Assembly: GCF_032362555.1 (NCBI RefSeq)
Contig: NC_083527.1
Coordinates: forward strand, 2,914,001-2,978,000
DNA length: 64,000 nucleotides
From: Amyelois transitella
Taxonomy: Eukaryota; Arthropoda; Insecta; Lepidoptera; Pyralidae
Reading direction: 5' to 3'
This document shows positions 1 to 13,045 of this stretch, piece by piece. The position numbers and the translations under genes are program-made. The notes beneath the pieces were generated by a model. That model was given only the letters and a program-made list of their open reading frames with translations, did not search any database and had not been told where the DNA came from. Numbering within the stretch: the first letter of the stretch is position 1; each line of letters begins with the position of its first letter.

Positions 1-1439
1 TTAGTGCCGCGAACCACACAACAATAAATACTAGAGACCATGCCTTCGGATTGTCCTTTAATTCCTTTCTCTCACCAAAAACAGTCTGTAGCAGAGAAAT
101 CGGACTTACAGAAATATTATGAAAGAATAAAGAAATATAATTTATTACTTTCATGCCTTTAGTGTATTACCCCGGGATTCAAAACGCATTCGGTACTAAC
201 GTCAAGAGGATTATGATGATGGATGGAATTCACTTATCAAATTCGTATAGGTACTGCCTAAATGGTTTTAAGACACCAACGTCTCTATGCTCTGCTAAGC
301 CGTGACCTTCAAAAACTTTCACTTGATAGCTTTCTATTGAACCATTTTAATACAGACTAAATTATTTTGCTTCCGTTCTTTCTAACCGAACATTGCATGT
401 ACCTATGTACAGGAAATTATAAAATATTAGTGTTTCTTGTTTTTATTTGCTGTTCAGTGGCGGAGATGCTGTTACGGTTGTAATCTGTCACAAGTTTTTA
501 TCGTCGTTGTATCATTCAATCCAATCTAGGTTATGTACCTACTCCTGTTAAATATTTTAAGGAGGTTTTATGGTAATTAGCTTGGTGTAATTAACTAGTG
601 GATCATAGTCATACAGGCGAATCCCAGGCTCCTTATCTAGGGGAACTAATGTCCTCTCAAGTAAGTAGAAGAGGGTAGAGGTAACTGAAACCTATGTCAA
701 GACACAAATGGAAGATCTTTCGCCACCCTGGATGTTATACCTGGGAAACCACGACCCCGATGATGTTGAATCGGAGGCTTTATTTATGCTTCGATCCACA
801 GAACATGGTTTGCGTGGTTTAGCATTTTAGCAGCCTAAGCAGTACTATGGTGTGAAGGCACCTTTATAACAATTGTAAACAATAACATGATTGTAATCCA
901 TTTGAAGTCTATGAACGTTATTTCATGCGCTTAACTTGTCATTGTTTGTTTGAACTATTTATTGTTATTAGATTCTTAAACTGAGTTATAATATCGTCTT
1001 TGGACTAGTAAAGATTACCTACGTGTTTATTCTATTAGAACATTAACGGTTTGGTACGTATTCACAACACAAACTTATGTACTTACAAGACATAATTTTA
1101 CCTCAACATCCCAACTAAAATGTTTGGTAGCTCTTCAGTCTTCATTTACTTTCGAAATTCGCACACACATACTTCAGAGCCCTATGAAAGACATGGACTA
1201 TTTTGAAATACACTAAAAAGTACCTGGGTATATTCAACATTGAAAAATAATGTTCCCATAGGATAAGCAACTGAGCTTACAAAGTCGTGGGCTAAACCTA
1301 GTTACAGTTAAATACATGAGGTACTTACACATTTCAAATTACTGGTTTATGCTTAAACATCATAATTTTCCTCACGAAGAGTTACTGGCCACTTACACAA
1401 TAGTAATAAAATAATTTAAATTTGGAACACTGAACTATT
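1..1439. other. No recognised feature
   Basis: AT-rich DNA without a usable frame, splice pattern or known repeat end. Confidence 0.5.
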
Positions 1440-1871
1440 TAGGTTGAAGAGGGCACGCACGTCCCAAGATGCGCCTGAGCACTAAGAAGAATCATTTGCC
1501 ACTAAATATATTTTTTTTAATTTGGAACGCTGGAAAATCAGGGAACTGGGCACGTCCCACGATGCGCCTGAGCCAGAATCGACTGTCGGTCGATGCCCCC
1601 ACACACCGTTACTTCCCGAAATATTGCGACATAGTTGCAAGTAAATGCATTTCGGGTGCATTTAATGTATATGTGGATTTAAAACTGGAAAAAGTGAAAA
1701 TAATAAAGTCGAATGGGGACCCCGGGCTCCGAAGCACTGCTGAGGAGGGCGCAACTGGTATACCTACTTAGATAAAAGAGTGAAAATCTATATGCGGTCT
1801 TCTAAGATTGTGATGCACCTATAACTGTGACACCCTAGTCAAAAGCAAATAAATATTCTATTCTATTCTAT
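1440..1871 (+). mobile_element. Probable LINE 3' end with TTCTA-repeat tail
   Basis: Ends with AATAAA (1846-1851 region) and a short TATTC/TTCTA array, the usual form of a retroelement 3' end. A short stretch (GGCACG..CCCA.GATGCGCCTGAG) occurs twice, at about 1450-1478 and 1548-1575. The frame at 1469-1771 gives no recognised domain. Confidence 0.4.
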
Positions 1872-1881
1872 TCATGTAACT

Positions 1882-2025
1882 TACATACATATATATAGTC
1901 ATTGTCACGTTTATATCCCTTGCGGGGTAGACAGAGCCAACAGTCTTGAAAAGACTGATAGGCCACGTTCGACTGCTTGACTTAATGATAGAATTGAGAT
2001 TCAAATAGTGACAGGTTGCTAGCCC
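1882..2025 (-). mobile_element. SINE-like element, family 1, 3' half
   Basis: TATG-type tail and complement of the 3' half, including GGGGTAGACAGAGCCAACAG (1924-1943). Confidence 0.85.
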
Positions 2026-2261
2026 TATAACTTTTGATCATAACTTTGCTTTTACATCTAAGAGTCTCATTTAAAATTAAGAATGCTTACATGCTGGTTT
2101 GTACGCGAAGAAAAAGCCAAAAAATTAAAGTGTGTACCTTATTGCATAGATTGTAAACTTTTATACGGTAATCTAGCAACTTATTACTAGATAGTGAAAT
2201 ATCTTAATCTCAATGCCATAAATCAAGCAAAGCCTTTGCTAAGCATGTCATTGTGACTAAT

Positions 2262-2316
2262 AACTCTGTATACCCCGTAAAGGATAAACACGTTATATGT
2301 GTGTGTGTGTGTATAC
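2262..2316 (+). mobile_element. SINE-like family 1 terminus running into a GT microsatellite
   Basis: CTCTGTATACCCCGTAAAGG followed by a (GT)7-type run at 2299-2312 in place of the TATG tail. Confidence 0.5.
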
Positions 2317-3496
2317 AGAACACTATTCATGGATACAATCTGCGGCTCTTTTATGAAGCAATTACGTACCTATATTCTTACTACACAAAAGTTTAATCTT
2401 TATTATGTACCTATTTAAAGGAAATTAGTCACACATGAGTATTAATAGGTACTTAAATAACCGAACAAAACGCGGCAAACTGAGTTATTGCCGTATCTGT
2501 AACATTTATGACATCATTACCTGCAAACTGTTGTGTTTTTGTAAAGGTTTTCCCGTTATCGTATGAGATTACACAAAGTAATTTTACTTGAACTTACGAG
2601 GTGGATTTCATAAAATTGACTAATCTCTGAAGCAGGGATGCAAAGACGTATGATAAATACTTAGTTTAAAAAAAGAGAGAAGAGTATTACGTGTATGTTA
2701 TCTGTCTTCAAGAGGAGTTGCGTAATACAGAATTTAAAATATTTTGTAGGAAGTTATAAGGGTGCGCTGTTCGAGAAAGCAGCGCACTACTTCAGTGATT
2801 CAGGTAACCGAAAGGTTGGTAGACCTATGGGTTAAGGGAGGAGTTTTAATAAATCTGAACGCTGAAGTACTGAACGCGGGTCTTTTGGATCTTCCATTAA
2901 TACAACTGTAAAGGTGAAAATGTTTGGGACTCACCGCGGAAAGTATGGTGTTAATTGAATACTTTAATGTTATTGTGTTCTTGATAATGTCCAGATTTCA
3001 GTGATATTATTGGCCAAGCCTTATCTAATGGGAGAGCTGAGAAAAACAACAATCAAAATAAGAATTCCACTGTATTTTAAGATGGCCTGTGAAAAGGGAG
3101 ATATACTAAGTAGGTGATTTTAGATTTAGCAACATTATCTATGAATGTGATTGACGCATTTTGTTACCGCCCCGTCAGATATGAACCACTATTATGTAGG
3201 TAGTTATTGTATTGGAAAAGTTACTCCATGATTGCAAATCTCAACAGCCATCTACTTTTAAAATTACACCGTTCCGTTGAAATCGTATGAATTACGGTTA
3301 ATTTTTCTAAGTATACATATTTTCTAGAATGTACGTAATGGTTACATAAGGGTGTGTATACGGATCCGGATTAGATCATATCTGAGTTATTGCTTTACAA
3401 ACGCTTTTTATTGTTTTTTTTATAATAAGTGCTGTGCATCGTGTGAACGTGTCTTTGGTAAACCTCATTTCCATCGGCAGGGCACGGCCCGTTTTA

Positions 3497-3567
3497 CATA
3501 TATATCACGTCTTTATCTCTTACGGAGTAGACAGAGTGAACAGTCTTTAAAAAGACTGAAAGGCTAG
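3497..3567 (-). mobile_element. SINE-like family 1 terminal fragment
   Basis: ATATATCACGTCTTTATCTC, then GTAGACAGAGTGAACAGTC; only the last 70 bp of the family. Confidence 0.7.
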
Positions 3568-4309
3568 TATTTTAAAGTGCCACAGACCGCAGGTGTTTTA
3601 AAATTTTATTTTCTTTTAAAAATGTCCACTTAGGCGAAATTTCCTTAAAATCCATCTAATTCATATCGCACGTAGGTTATGTGAAAATTATTTACGGTCA
3701 CAGGGAAATCTGAAGGTGACACTTTTTTTATTTAAAACAATATAAAAAGAACATTTGCAATATTGTCGTTGATGTCTTTTGTATGCTTGAATAATACAAT
3801 ATTTCAACTAAGTATGAGTGATAAACGTGTTTTCTTTGCGACTAGGAATTCCCAATACTTTAAAGTCTTTCCGATACTTTACTTTCCATCATGTCCAATT
3901 TTAAAATCATTGACACTCATATCATCAGAAAATTAGTTATCGCGAGGATCTCTTCGGCCTTTAATACTATAAATGTAATGTAAATATGGGAACAATTAAA
4001 GTGAGGAGAGAAAGAGAGAAAGTTTATCCACCTCAATTATTACATACCTAATTAACAATTATTACTACCTTACTAATAACCAAGACCTACCTAACTTGTT
4101 TAACTATTTTAATTTTACTAATAAAGCATTTCTTTCGTAAAAACTTAATTAATTGAAGCGGCTGTTAGTTCTTATGTTCAGCTAACCCTTATTTGGTTTG
4201 TGTAACATTAAAGTGTAGCTTGTACGTAGGTTTTTATTGTATTGTATGTATTCAATTTATAAATGGAATAAAATAACCCTTGCCTCAATTTTGTATGCGA
4301 TCATCTTAT

Positions 4310-4440
4310 TGTCAGGTTGGCTTAAGATCCCACTTAGGGATAAGCCCGCCTTTGTACTGTACTACTGTTTTAATGTACTCCTGTAATGTAATATGTTGTA
4401 ATGTACTCCTTTAGTAAACAATAAAGCATTTACTTACTGA
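4310..4440 (+). mobile_element. Probable LINE 3' UTR
   Basis: TCAGGTTGGCTTAAGATCCC then GGGATAAGCCCGCCTTTGTA and a terminal AATAAAGCATTTACTTACT. This resembles 3' UTRs of common lepidopteran non-LTR elements, by memory only. Confidence 0.45.
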
Positions 4441-4671
4441 CTTAACAAATACTAATTACTTTTTGTATTTAGTAAGTAAATGAACTACTACAAATGACGT
4501 CGTTTCTATAAATGTTAAAGTTCGTAATCATGTATTGTTTTATTGTTTATTTGATCCCTATTTGGATTAGAATAAGCAATAATATTGTTAACGACATGCG
4601 TTTACGGCCGGGCCTTAGGTTTGTTTGAATTTTAAAATCGATTATATATGTATTATAGCATCAGTCAAAGC

Positions 4672-4745
4672 TGTGGAAGCTTTGCAAAGGTTGCGGAGGT
4701 TAAACGGAAATCGTTTCATGTAAAAACCCGACTTTCTAAGTTCAG
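4672..4745 (+). mobile_element. tRNA-derived SINE, family 2, short internal fragment
   Basis: TTGCAAAGGTTGCGGAGGTT and CATGTAAAAACCCGACT. A family 1 copy follows at 4809, the same order as at 5280-5912. Confidence 0.6.
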
Positions 4746-4808
4746 GATCATGATTATAGGTGCGTTAATTATGTATTTTAATAATGTTAGTGCGTTCATG
4801 TGCCAAAT

Positions 4809-5036
4809 AAAGAATAGGACCACTACTTCTCTTTCCCATGGATGTCGTAAAAGGCGACTAAGGGATAGGCTTATAAACTTGGGATTCTTCTTTTAGGCGA
4901 TGGTCTAGCAACCTGTCACTATTTGAATCTCAATTCTATCATCAAGCCAAAAAGCTGAACGTGGCCTTTCAGTATTTTCAAGACTGTTGGCTCTGTCTGC
5001 CCCGCAACGGATTTAAACGTGACCATATGTATGTAT
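4809..5036 (+). mobile_element. SINE-like element, family 1, lacking the first bases
   Basis: Starts at AAGAATAGGACCACTACTTC and runs to GTGACCATATGTATGTAT. Confidence 0.85.
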
Positions 5037-5279
5037 CATTGGTGCGCTGAGTGGAAAACGTCTTGGTACATGGCCAGAGTTTCAAACCAGTACGTTCTAA
5101 AATAATGTTTAATTCTGTAATGGTCCATAATAGCCAAGATCGGCAGATTGCATCCTCTTAACGGTATGACTCACCCGCCCCCATTCTGCTCGGCTGATCA
5201 TGACTTTCACTGCGTGCCGGGAACGTCTTAAGATGACTCCGACATTACTGTAGCTGCTAATGCGGAATCTAGAATGGTT

Positions 5280-5640
5280 TTTGACGTCTTGGTAAAGTGG
5301 TTCAAATACGTGATGAGCAGAAAGGCACAGGTTCAAATTCCACCAATGATGAATATTTTCGAAGTTATGAAACTAATGTAAGTTTGAATACTAGCCAATG
5401 CTTTTGCGGTGAAAGATAACATTCAGGCAACTGGGTGTGTGTTGTGTTGTGTGTTACCATGATTCAATCTGTGTTTAGGTTCCATTGCAAAGGTTGCGGA
5501 GGTCAGATGGGAGTCGCTTCGTGTAAAAATCTGTCTCACCCAATCCAGGATCCATGGTCAAAGGCATACCCCCGGGCTCCTCTCCATAGTGGTGAGGATG
5601 TAACTGTGGCTATATAGCCCGGAGGAAGAAAGAATATTTT
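5280..5640 (+). mobile_element. tRNA-derived SINE, family 2, nearly full length
   Basis: Head has an A-box-like TTGGTAAAGTGG (5289-5300) and a B box GGTTCAAATTCC (5330-5341), so it is a tRNA-derived polymerase III unit. The body has GGTTGCGGAGGTCAGATGGG, TGTCTCACCCAATCCAGGAT and CCCCCGGGCTCCTCTCCATA. A family 1 copy follows 14 bp later. Confidence 0.8.
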
Positions 5641-5653
5641 ATAATATTTTCTT

Positions 5654-5912
5654 GTGCCGTGTGGTTCCCGGCACCAATACAAAAAAGAATAGGACCGCTC
5701 CATCTCTTTCCCATGGATGTCGTAAAAGGCGACTAAGGGATAGGCTTTCAAACTTGGGATTCTTTTTTAGGCGATGGGCTAGTAACCTGTCACTATTTGA
5801 ATCTCAATTCTATCATTAAGCCAAATAGCTGAACGTGGCCATTCAGTCTTTTCAAGACTATTGGCTCTGTCTACCCCGCAAGAGATATAGACGTGACGAT
5901 ATGTATGTATGT
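5654..5912 (+). mobile_element. SINE-like element, family 1, full length
   Basis: Full-length copy of the commonest repeat of the window. It starts GTGCCGTGTGGTTCCCGGCA, has ATGGATGTCGTAAAAGGCGA and CTGTCACTATTTGAATCTCA in the body, and ends GACGTGACGATATGTATGTA. There is no coding capacity. No clear tRNA A/B boxes were found in the head, so its promoter is unclear. Confidence 0.85.
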
Positions 5913-7171
5913 TTTCTTGTGACTGTATAAATTTCTATGCAATAAAGATATTTCAAACAAACAAAGAAATTGTGTACTCACGATTTATTCTATCAAAGAC
6001 TAGAGACGTGATTGACGAAACATTTGCGAAACAAAACAAAAAAGTAACATTTGAACTAAATAATACCTCAAAACCGCGAAACTCATTCAACGATATATAA
6101 TTACGCCTTTCACACTTCTACACCGCATCCATTGTACTTGATGTATCTAGTATGTTTTTGCGCAACTGTCCAAAAAAGGAGTGCATGTGTTTGCATGTTG
6201 GAATATAGTAGTAGTTACAGCAACTTTGATTAGTTCACTTCAAGATAAAACTAGCTGTTGCCTGCGGCTTAATCCAAATAAAATACATACATACATACAT
6301 AAAATCACGCCTCTTTCCCGGAGGGGTAGGCAGAGACTACCTCTTTCCACCTGCTACGATCTCTGCATATTTCCTTCGCTTCATCCACATTCATAACTCT
6401 CTTCATGCAAGCTCGTAAATAAAATCTTTATAAATTTTAACTTATAATGCTATTCCAATGACTACGCAATATGATAACTGCAAATATTCATAAAAAAAAT
6501 CCCATTTGTAATATTATCAGCTTTCTTCCACAAAACTTCTTATTTCAAATATATATGTTTTAAGTCTATAATTTTATGAAAAAAAAAAGTGATCGTTGAT
6601 GTCTTTTGTTTAGCAAGTTATTTTTACTGATATTTTTTTTATTGCTTTCTCCAGTAGTATTGACTGCGCGATTTTCAAGAAATACTGTCAATATTCTTAA
6701 GATGACCTAAATTAGGACGAGATAGTACGACGTGTAATATCTTAATGCCCATAACAGGCCTTTACGAAATCGTGCCATTACAGTCTACCCAACATACGCC
6801 TACCCATAACCGCTACGCTAACAGGAATATTACATAAACGGTACACCGTTTACCGACTGACCGACTGTCCAAGAAATGGCTTTGCTTCTTGCCGCATACG
6901 ACTATAAAATGTAATTTATCACAGAGTATGCAAGCTATTGAGGCTGCTGCCGGCGCAACGTTCTGTGCTTTGTGTAATTTATATTTAGAAAAATATAATT
7001 ACTTGCACGTAACACTGGCCACTTACGACATAACCGAAATATACTCGCAGAGTGCAATACGATTGTGTTTTGTTATTTTTTAGGACACGTAGTCGCCTGC
7101 GCTATTTATATCAACGTACAAAAGTACCTTTATTTACTTTGTATATTAAACGAAATTACCTAATTTCCTTT
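5913..7171. other. Intergenic, only the LINE fragment at 6284-6414 recognised
   Basis: AT-rich; short frames here are not conserved-looking. Confidence 0.45.
6284..6414 (-). mobile_element. 3' end fragment of the RTE-like LINE
   Basis: CATAC repeats followed by the complement of the LINE end, including the complement of CTACCCCTCCGGGAAAGAG (6308-6334 region), extending to the complement of the CMKRVMN coding stretch. A few substitutions separate it from the young copies. Confidence 0.8.
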
Positions 7172-7440
7172 ATACATATACATACATATGGTCACGTCTA
7201 TATCCCTTGCGGGGTAGACAGAGCCAACAGTCTTGAAAAGACTGAATGGCCACGTTACCACTAAGCTATTTGGCTTAATGATAGAATTGAGATTCTAATA
7301 GCGACAGGTTGCTAGCCCATCGTCTAAAAAGGAATGCCAAGTTTTTAAGCCTATCCCATAGTCGCCTTTTACGACATCCATGGGAAAGAGATGGAGTGGT
7401 CCTATTCTTTTTTGTATTGGTGCCGGGAACCACACGGCAC
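7172..7440 (-). mobile_element. SINE-like element, family 1, full length
   Basis: Complement of the family 1 consensus from the TATG tail (left) to the head CCGTGTGGTTCCCGGCACC (right end). Confidence 0.85.
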
Positions 7441-9860
7441 TTTCTTTCCTTTATACTTAATAGACTCTTTATAAAATTTATTGTGCCAAAGTTGTAAACT
7501 ATAATCTATAATCTCTGCTTTATAAACGGGTTTTGGTCTCGAACCACTCGTTTCCTGCTTGACCAGTTTCTACTGTCTCCAAAATCGGTTGACATGTCGG
7601 CCCGCCCAGTGAAACCAAAAGGTCGAAAAGTTTAATAATAAATTGTATATTCGTCAGAAATATAAGCGAAGGAATAACATTTCTTTTATTTGTCTTTAAT
7701 GTCTTTCAAGCGCACACTATATTCATTTTTTTTTCTTTTTTTTCTCTCAGTTTTTCGAGACTGTTGGCCCTATTCTACCCTAAAGATATTACGTGACAAA
7801 GTATCTATGGATACTCATTAAATAGACCGTTCAAAGGCCACTTTACTGGAAGATGAATTGAGATTTATAAAATGATAGAGTGTGACAAGTTGCTAGCTAA
7901 ATCCATATAAGATGGTACAAGCGCTAATATCCTAAGGAGAAAAGGTTTTGTATTTTTCGTTTGGGAGAAGGAAACGAAAACGCGTATTTCTTGAGTTCTC
8001 GCGAGAGTGTAAAAGGGATTATGAATAAATCGAAAAATTTACCTCTGCAGTATATATCATGAGCCTCAGGAGTTACGGAGGCTACTTTTATTTCTAGAAA
8101 ATTCTTTGAAATTACGAAATCGAAATTCGAAAATTAAAAAAATTAAAGTATATTATCTAATAATCAAATTACTCTAACAATAATGTCCTTCGCATGCGAC
8201 TAACTCGTTTGGTATTGGCACAATTTGCGTCCATACGGTAATTAGGTATTTGCCTTTATGCTACTGATTTGATGTTGATGTTTCCACGCTGGTTTTTTAG
8301 CTAAAGTAAAAGGCGACTACAGATATAGGCACACATTCATCTAGTGTTTGTAAGCAGATTGTAAAAGCCAATTAAAGTATAGGCTTATTAACTTGAGATT
8401 TTTCTTTTAGGCGATGATCTAGCAACTTGTCACTAAGTATTTGAAATTTGAATCTCAATTCCATCATTGGACCAACAGCTGATCGTGATTCGAGACTTCT
8501 GGCTCTATCCGCAAAAGACAGAATCGTACGGCTTAATATATTTTTATGGATGAACAAAGCCTGTGACAGCTACTCCTCTTTTTTCCTCTCGATTTGAACT
8601 GATAAAATCAGCTCGTGCGACAACAGCTATTCAAATATACTTAGGTACTACACAAACTCTTCCCTTTGTTCCAACAAGTATGTCGCCATCAACATTCACA
8701 CGTGCTATAAATCAACATACGAAGACGCGACGTTGTCGAAAGTGAAATGAAAGCTTGAATGAGCTAAGTATCGATCATTTTGGTTTTTTTAAGGAAGCTA
8801 AATTCATTGAGTCCATGTCTTTTGTAAAGCAATTGCTTGATGAGGTACATAGAGCTTCTGGTTATGTGTTATTAAATTCAGAGGTTGCGTGTTTTGTGAC
8901 AGGAATATCAATATAGCCTTATTATTCAGATTCATATGGGCTAGGTAGTTTTAAAATATTTTGTAGTTTTACATAGTTTTGTTTAAATGAGCTGTAAAAT
9001 ATAGCCTGTCTGGTAAGCAAGTCTTAATTTTATCCATCAATGACTATATACCGCATGGCCAAAATCATGATCATTCAACCAGGAAAAAGTTTCAAGTTTG
9101 CATAAAAACTTGTTGAGATGTAAAAATTTCGAAATTGTCCAAGCACAACGCAACCTTTGTAAAAGTTGCAAACCTTGGAAAGTTTTTAACATACTTCTTT
9201 CGTTATAGGAAATTATAAGAGTTTAAATAAAGTGATAAATCTTTTTGTTCTTTTCTCGAAATACCTGTAAAAGTATCGAGTAAACAAAGTGATACCCGCC
9301 TTGAAATATTAATTCTATGGAGCAGTGACAATATTATTCAAGGATTGTTAGTTTCTAATTTTCGCCGCGTAAAACGAAAAGTACTTTAAACTTTTAAACT
9401 CTCTTAGTGCATCCCCAAAACTTTTAAGGAACCTACCTAGACATGTCACATTTCAAGTTTTATACCCAGCTGTGCGTTGTCTGTCAGTCAGTCACTCAGT
9501 AACGGAAGTATGTAGTAGGTAATTATATAAGTGGATTACCAAGGAACCTGATTTAATTTTACAAGCGTCATTAGTTTTTATTATTTCATTACCGCTTGCA
9601 ACATTATCGATTTATCGAAAACTCAATAACCTACTAAGTTATTATTGTACTATTACCTATATTTTTTTAGGAATACAAAAGAAAGAAGCTGAAACTACAA
9701 AGCTAATAATTAAATTTGGTTCTATGTAAAAAAAATATTATTTCAATAATTAAGTATCAATCTCTAATTTAGGAACTTACAAAGATACAAACTGTGTAAC
9801 GTGACACAAACTTACAATTATTTAAACAATTTTAATTTTGAAGTAATCATATAAACTCAC
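7441..9860. other. Intergenic or intron, mostly unrecognised
   Basis: Besides the decayed SINE at 8290-8535 nothing is recognised. It may be the first intron of the transcript starting near 10004. Confidence 0.4.
8290..8535 (+). mobile_element. SINE-like family 1, heavily diverged
   Basis: TAAAAGGCGACTACAGATAT, TTCTTTTAGGCGATGATCTA and the complement-free 3' part remain recognisable. Confidence 0.6.
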
Positions 9861-10004
9861 CAATAATAATAATTTCCAAATTGTTTGTTTTATCCCACTT
9901 AAGGTTTCACTTAAATACTTTATTAACACTAAACTCGTCACTTTTTTACGTATAATTGGACGACGGCGACGGAACCCACCGCGCCGAGTGTCGATTTAAC
10001 ACTG
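9861..10004 (-). other. Candidate non-coding first exon with initiator
   Basis: On the minus strand an arthropod initiator TCAGT (10005-10001) is followed by about 144 bp without any ATG, then a perfect donor GTGAGT (9860-9855). The first 50 bp are GC-rich compared with the surroundings. This is the form of an untranslated first exon whose gene would run towards position 1. No further exon was recognised in 1-9860, so the rest may lie outside the window. Confidence 0.45.
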
Positions 10005-10633
10005 ACGGAAAGTAACTGACTGACTAAACACGTTCGCCTAAGAATTCAGCCAGACTACGGTATAATTTCATTTGCTTTCTAAACTATAGAATACTTAACC
10101 TGAAGTGCGCTTAAAAAATGGCATTTTCAGAAGTTTGAAAATAAACGTGGTAAATTCGAAAATGGCGCTGATGAAATACAATCTGATTGGCTGAGAAACC
10201 GGTTGTGATCTCATTGCGTCCGTTTTTCTAACTTTCTTTGACCCGAATTAAAGACTGGCATTTTTTATGAGAAGCACTGTTCTGGCTTTTGAATTTAAAA
10301 CAATTGACATTATGCTTGGGCACCTATGTACAATTCAGCGCTAGCTAGACTCATTCAACTTTACCGTGTACCTAATTTTCAAGGTACCAGACTTACCTTC
10401 TATCCTTCCTACTAATGATTACAAACTTGAGATCACTTACACTATTCCATCGTTACATGTCATATAGCTAAATTATATTAATTAAGTACCTATAAAGATT
10501 CGAAAATTAATTACCTGCGGTAACAATTGTTTTGATCTGAGAAGTGCCCAAGTTGGTAAATGTTAACAATAAGAAAGTTTTTATGCAAAGAAAGTGACAA
10601 GGTGAAATTGGTAGTTGGTACGCACAAAAATAA

Positions 10634-10838
10634 TATGTTAATCCTTCCTACTAATGATATAAATGCCAAAGTTTGTAAAGATGTGTGTGTGTTTGTTACT
10701 TTTTCACGTTTTAAATTACCTTTGAAATTTTTATGATTAGTACATAGGTAGAATATAAACTGGAGCCTGGTATAGAAGTACTTTTAATCCCAAAATTCCC
10801 ACGGGAACGAAATCCCTGGTGGCAGCTGGTACTACATA
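10634..10838 (+). mobile_element. Helitron-like fragment
   Basis: CCTACTAATGATATAAATGC and AAAGTTTGTAAAGATGTGTG to AAAATTCCCACGGGAACGAA, matching the 5' and middle part of the same class. Confidence 0.55.
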
Positions 10839-13045
10839 AAGAAGGAAATGTATGATTTCGTGTCTTCTGACTCTATCTAATCCGTAAGAGTTAAAAAACT
10901 TGACATATATGGTGGTAAAGCTCCCTGATTTCCTACAGACGCGAAGACCCGGTAAAGTTTTTAGTAGACATTAATTTATTCAGTCAGTATATTAATATTC
11001 CTCTAGGAATTGTACCCAAGACCAATGACCACAGATTACCGTGATATCTATTGCGCTATGAAGGTCAACAACTCTCTTCATCTTGAAACTTTTGTAATGT
11101 TAGTTTACATTAAAATTCTTGCCGCGTTTCGTAGACGTAATAGAATCAACGGGTTTTCGCAACCTTACAAACATAACATGATTATCATCAAGGTTACATT
11201 GCTTCATCAAAACTTTAAATGGACAGGTACAATACCCTATAAGAGGTCGGGAAACCCAACAACAATTTATAGAATGTTTAATTTTACTTCAACTAAAATA
11301 AAAAATTGCAGTAAGAAGTGGTCTAACTATACCTAGGTATACTCCCCTTGCTATGCTAGTTATGTGATGTCACTAAAATCCCATACAAACTCGCTTGTTC
11401 GACTTCTTTGATCAATTACAACTCGCATTTTATCAAAATCAATATTTTATTAAGAAAATAGGCCTTCCCAGGCACTAGCCCCACACTCTTTCCTCTCTCT
11501 CTCTCTCTCATCTTTGTGTTCGCGGTTGCAGCCTTACCTGCTATACTTGTACATGTAAATAACATAGTTATTCATGCAGATAAATGGCAACTAATCAAAC
11601 AACAATAGCTCTAGATATACAGCAAAGATGTGGTACCTGTATCGAATAACAGGTGCCCATCGGCGCAACTTTTGTCTACAATAAATCTTGAAAACTCAAT
11701 CTTGGAAAAATATTGCCAACATAATGCTTTAGTATATAATAAAAATAAAAAATATATACTTTAAGACCTGGGGTCCGCTTTCCGATTTTAGTCTCTTCAC
11801 TTTAGTCTTTAGCTTGCTCATTTTTCGAAATAAAAATTAGTAGTACCTACTCCACCTTATACGATTTCTACGAACTATTTGACCAAACACTCTCTTTTAC
11901 CTTTTTTTTTCCTATGGTCCTAAATATATGAAGATATCATCGCGCGCCTGTTTTCCGGTTAGATAAGGCTAGATAAACGTTACTTAAATAAAGTCATACT
12001 TACACTACATCTTTACTCACCATGAACCCTCCCCCATATGTACTTTTTGCTTCAGCCGCATCAAAATTACCTTTATATATATAATACGCATATAATTATA
12101 TATACATATGTAACAACTTAGCATGTATCTAATAAATTCTAGTTCTATACGTGAATTTGGGCCGTTATAATGATATATTTTGTATTTAAACCTTGTGCTA
12201 GATGTGAACGATCATCGGTTCAAGGATCTGAGATGGGCGGATATCGTGATTAGGGGATCCGCATTGCGTGGGTTTCATGTGAACTCACTAATTTATATGT
12301 GATCACCTACACAATGATTAGAATTTTGGTTAAAGTCAATAACAGATTGTTTTAACATATATGTATCATGAATAAGTGTAAGATGATACGATAATAATTA
12401 GGTACCTTCCATGTGTACCTTATCTAAGACCTTTTAGAAAGCCTTTTGAGAGTTAAGGTACCCCTACACTTTTGTGGTACCTTTTTTACTTTTTGTAGAA
12501 AACAAGGAAATCTTATAGTTTTGCCAAGTCTGTCTGTCTGGTCTGTCCGCGGTTTTACTCAGACACAATAAGTGGTATAAAGCTATAATTTGGTTTGGTT
12601 ATGTAAATTAATAATGGCAACAAATGCGTGGAAAAGAATATAGTAAAGATATTTTTTGGGGTAACTCCCATACAAGTATTTTTTCTCCACTAATCCATTG
12701 CATTGTATTGTTGAATAAGTCTTTTAAAACGATTATGAGGATAAAACCACTATTTCCCGATTTAGGAAACCGTTTTTATAATTTGAGTTATAAAGTTATT
12801 TTTTGTTTGAGATAAGTTAAGTAGTAAATAAATATAAAACTTGTTTACACAGGACTTAATTTTATAGACTACAATGTTGGGTACCTATAAGCACTTATAA
12901 GGTACATGTGGTAAATGACCAACATGGATGATTTCACTTTTCCGCTTAAGTTTATTAAAAATATTAGTGCTATCAATGTCATTTTGATCTCTGTTGTCAT
13001 TGTCAATGTTTTGTCATAATTTTAGTAAACAAAATATTTAAGAAA
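10839..13045. other. Intergenic, NDUFB9 upstream
   Basis: AT-rich, with a CT microsatellite at 11490 and the NDUFB9 promoter at its right end. The frame at 11010-11336 has no domain. Confidence 0.45.
11490..11510. repeat. CT microsatellite
   Basis: A run of CT dinucleotides (about 8) within a pyrimidine tract. Confidence 0.8.

Noticed and set aside
11010..11336. 108-codon frame
   Set aside because: No domain, AT-rich codons, no promoter or splice context.
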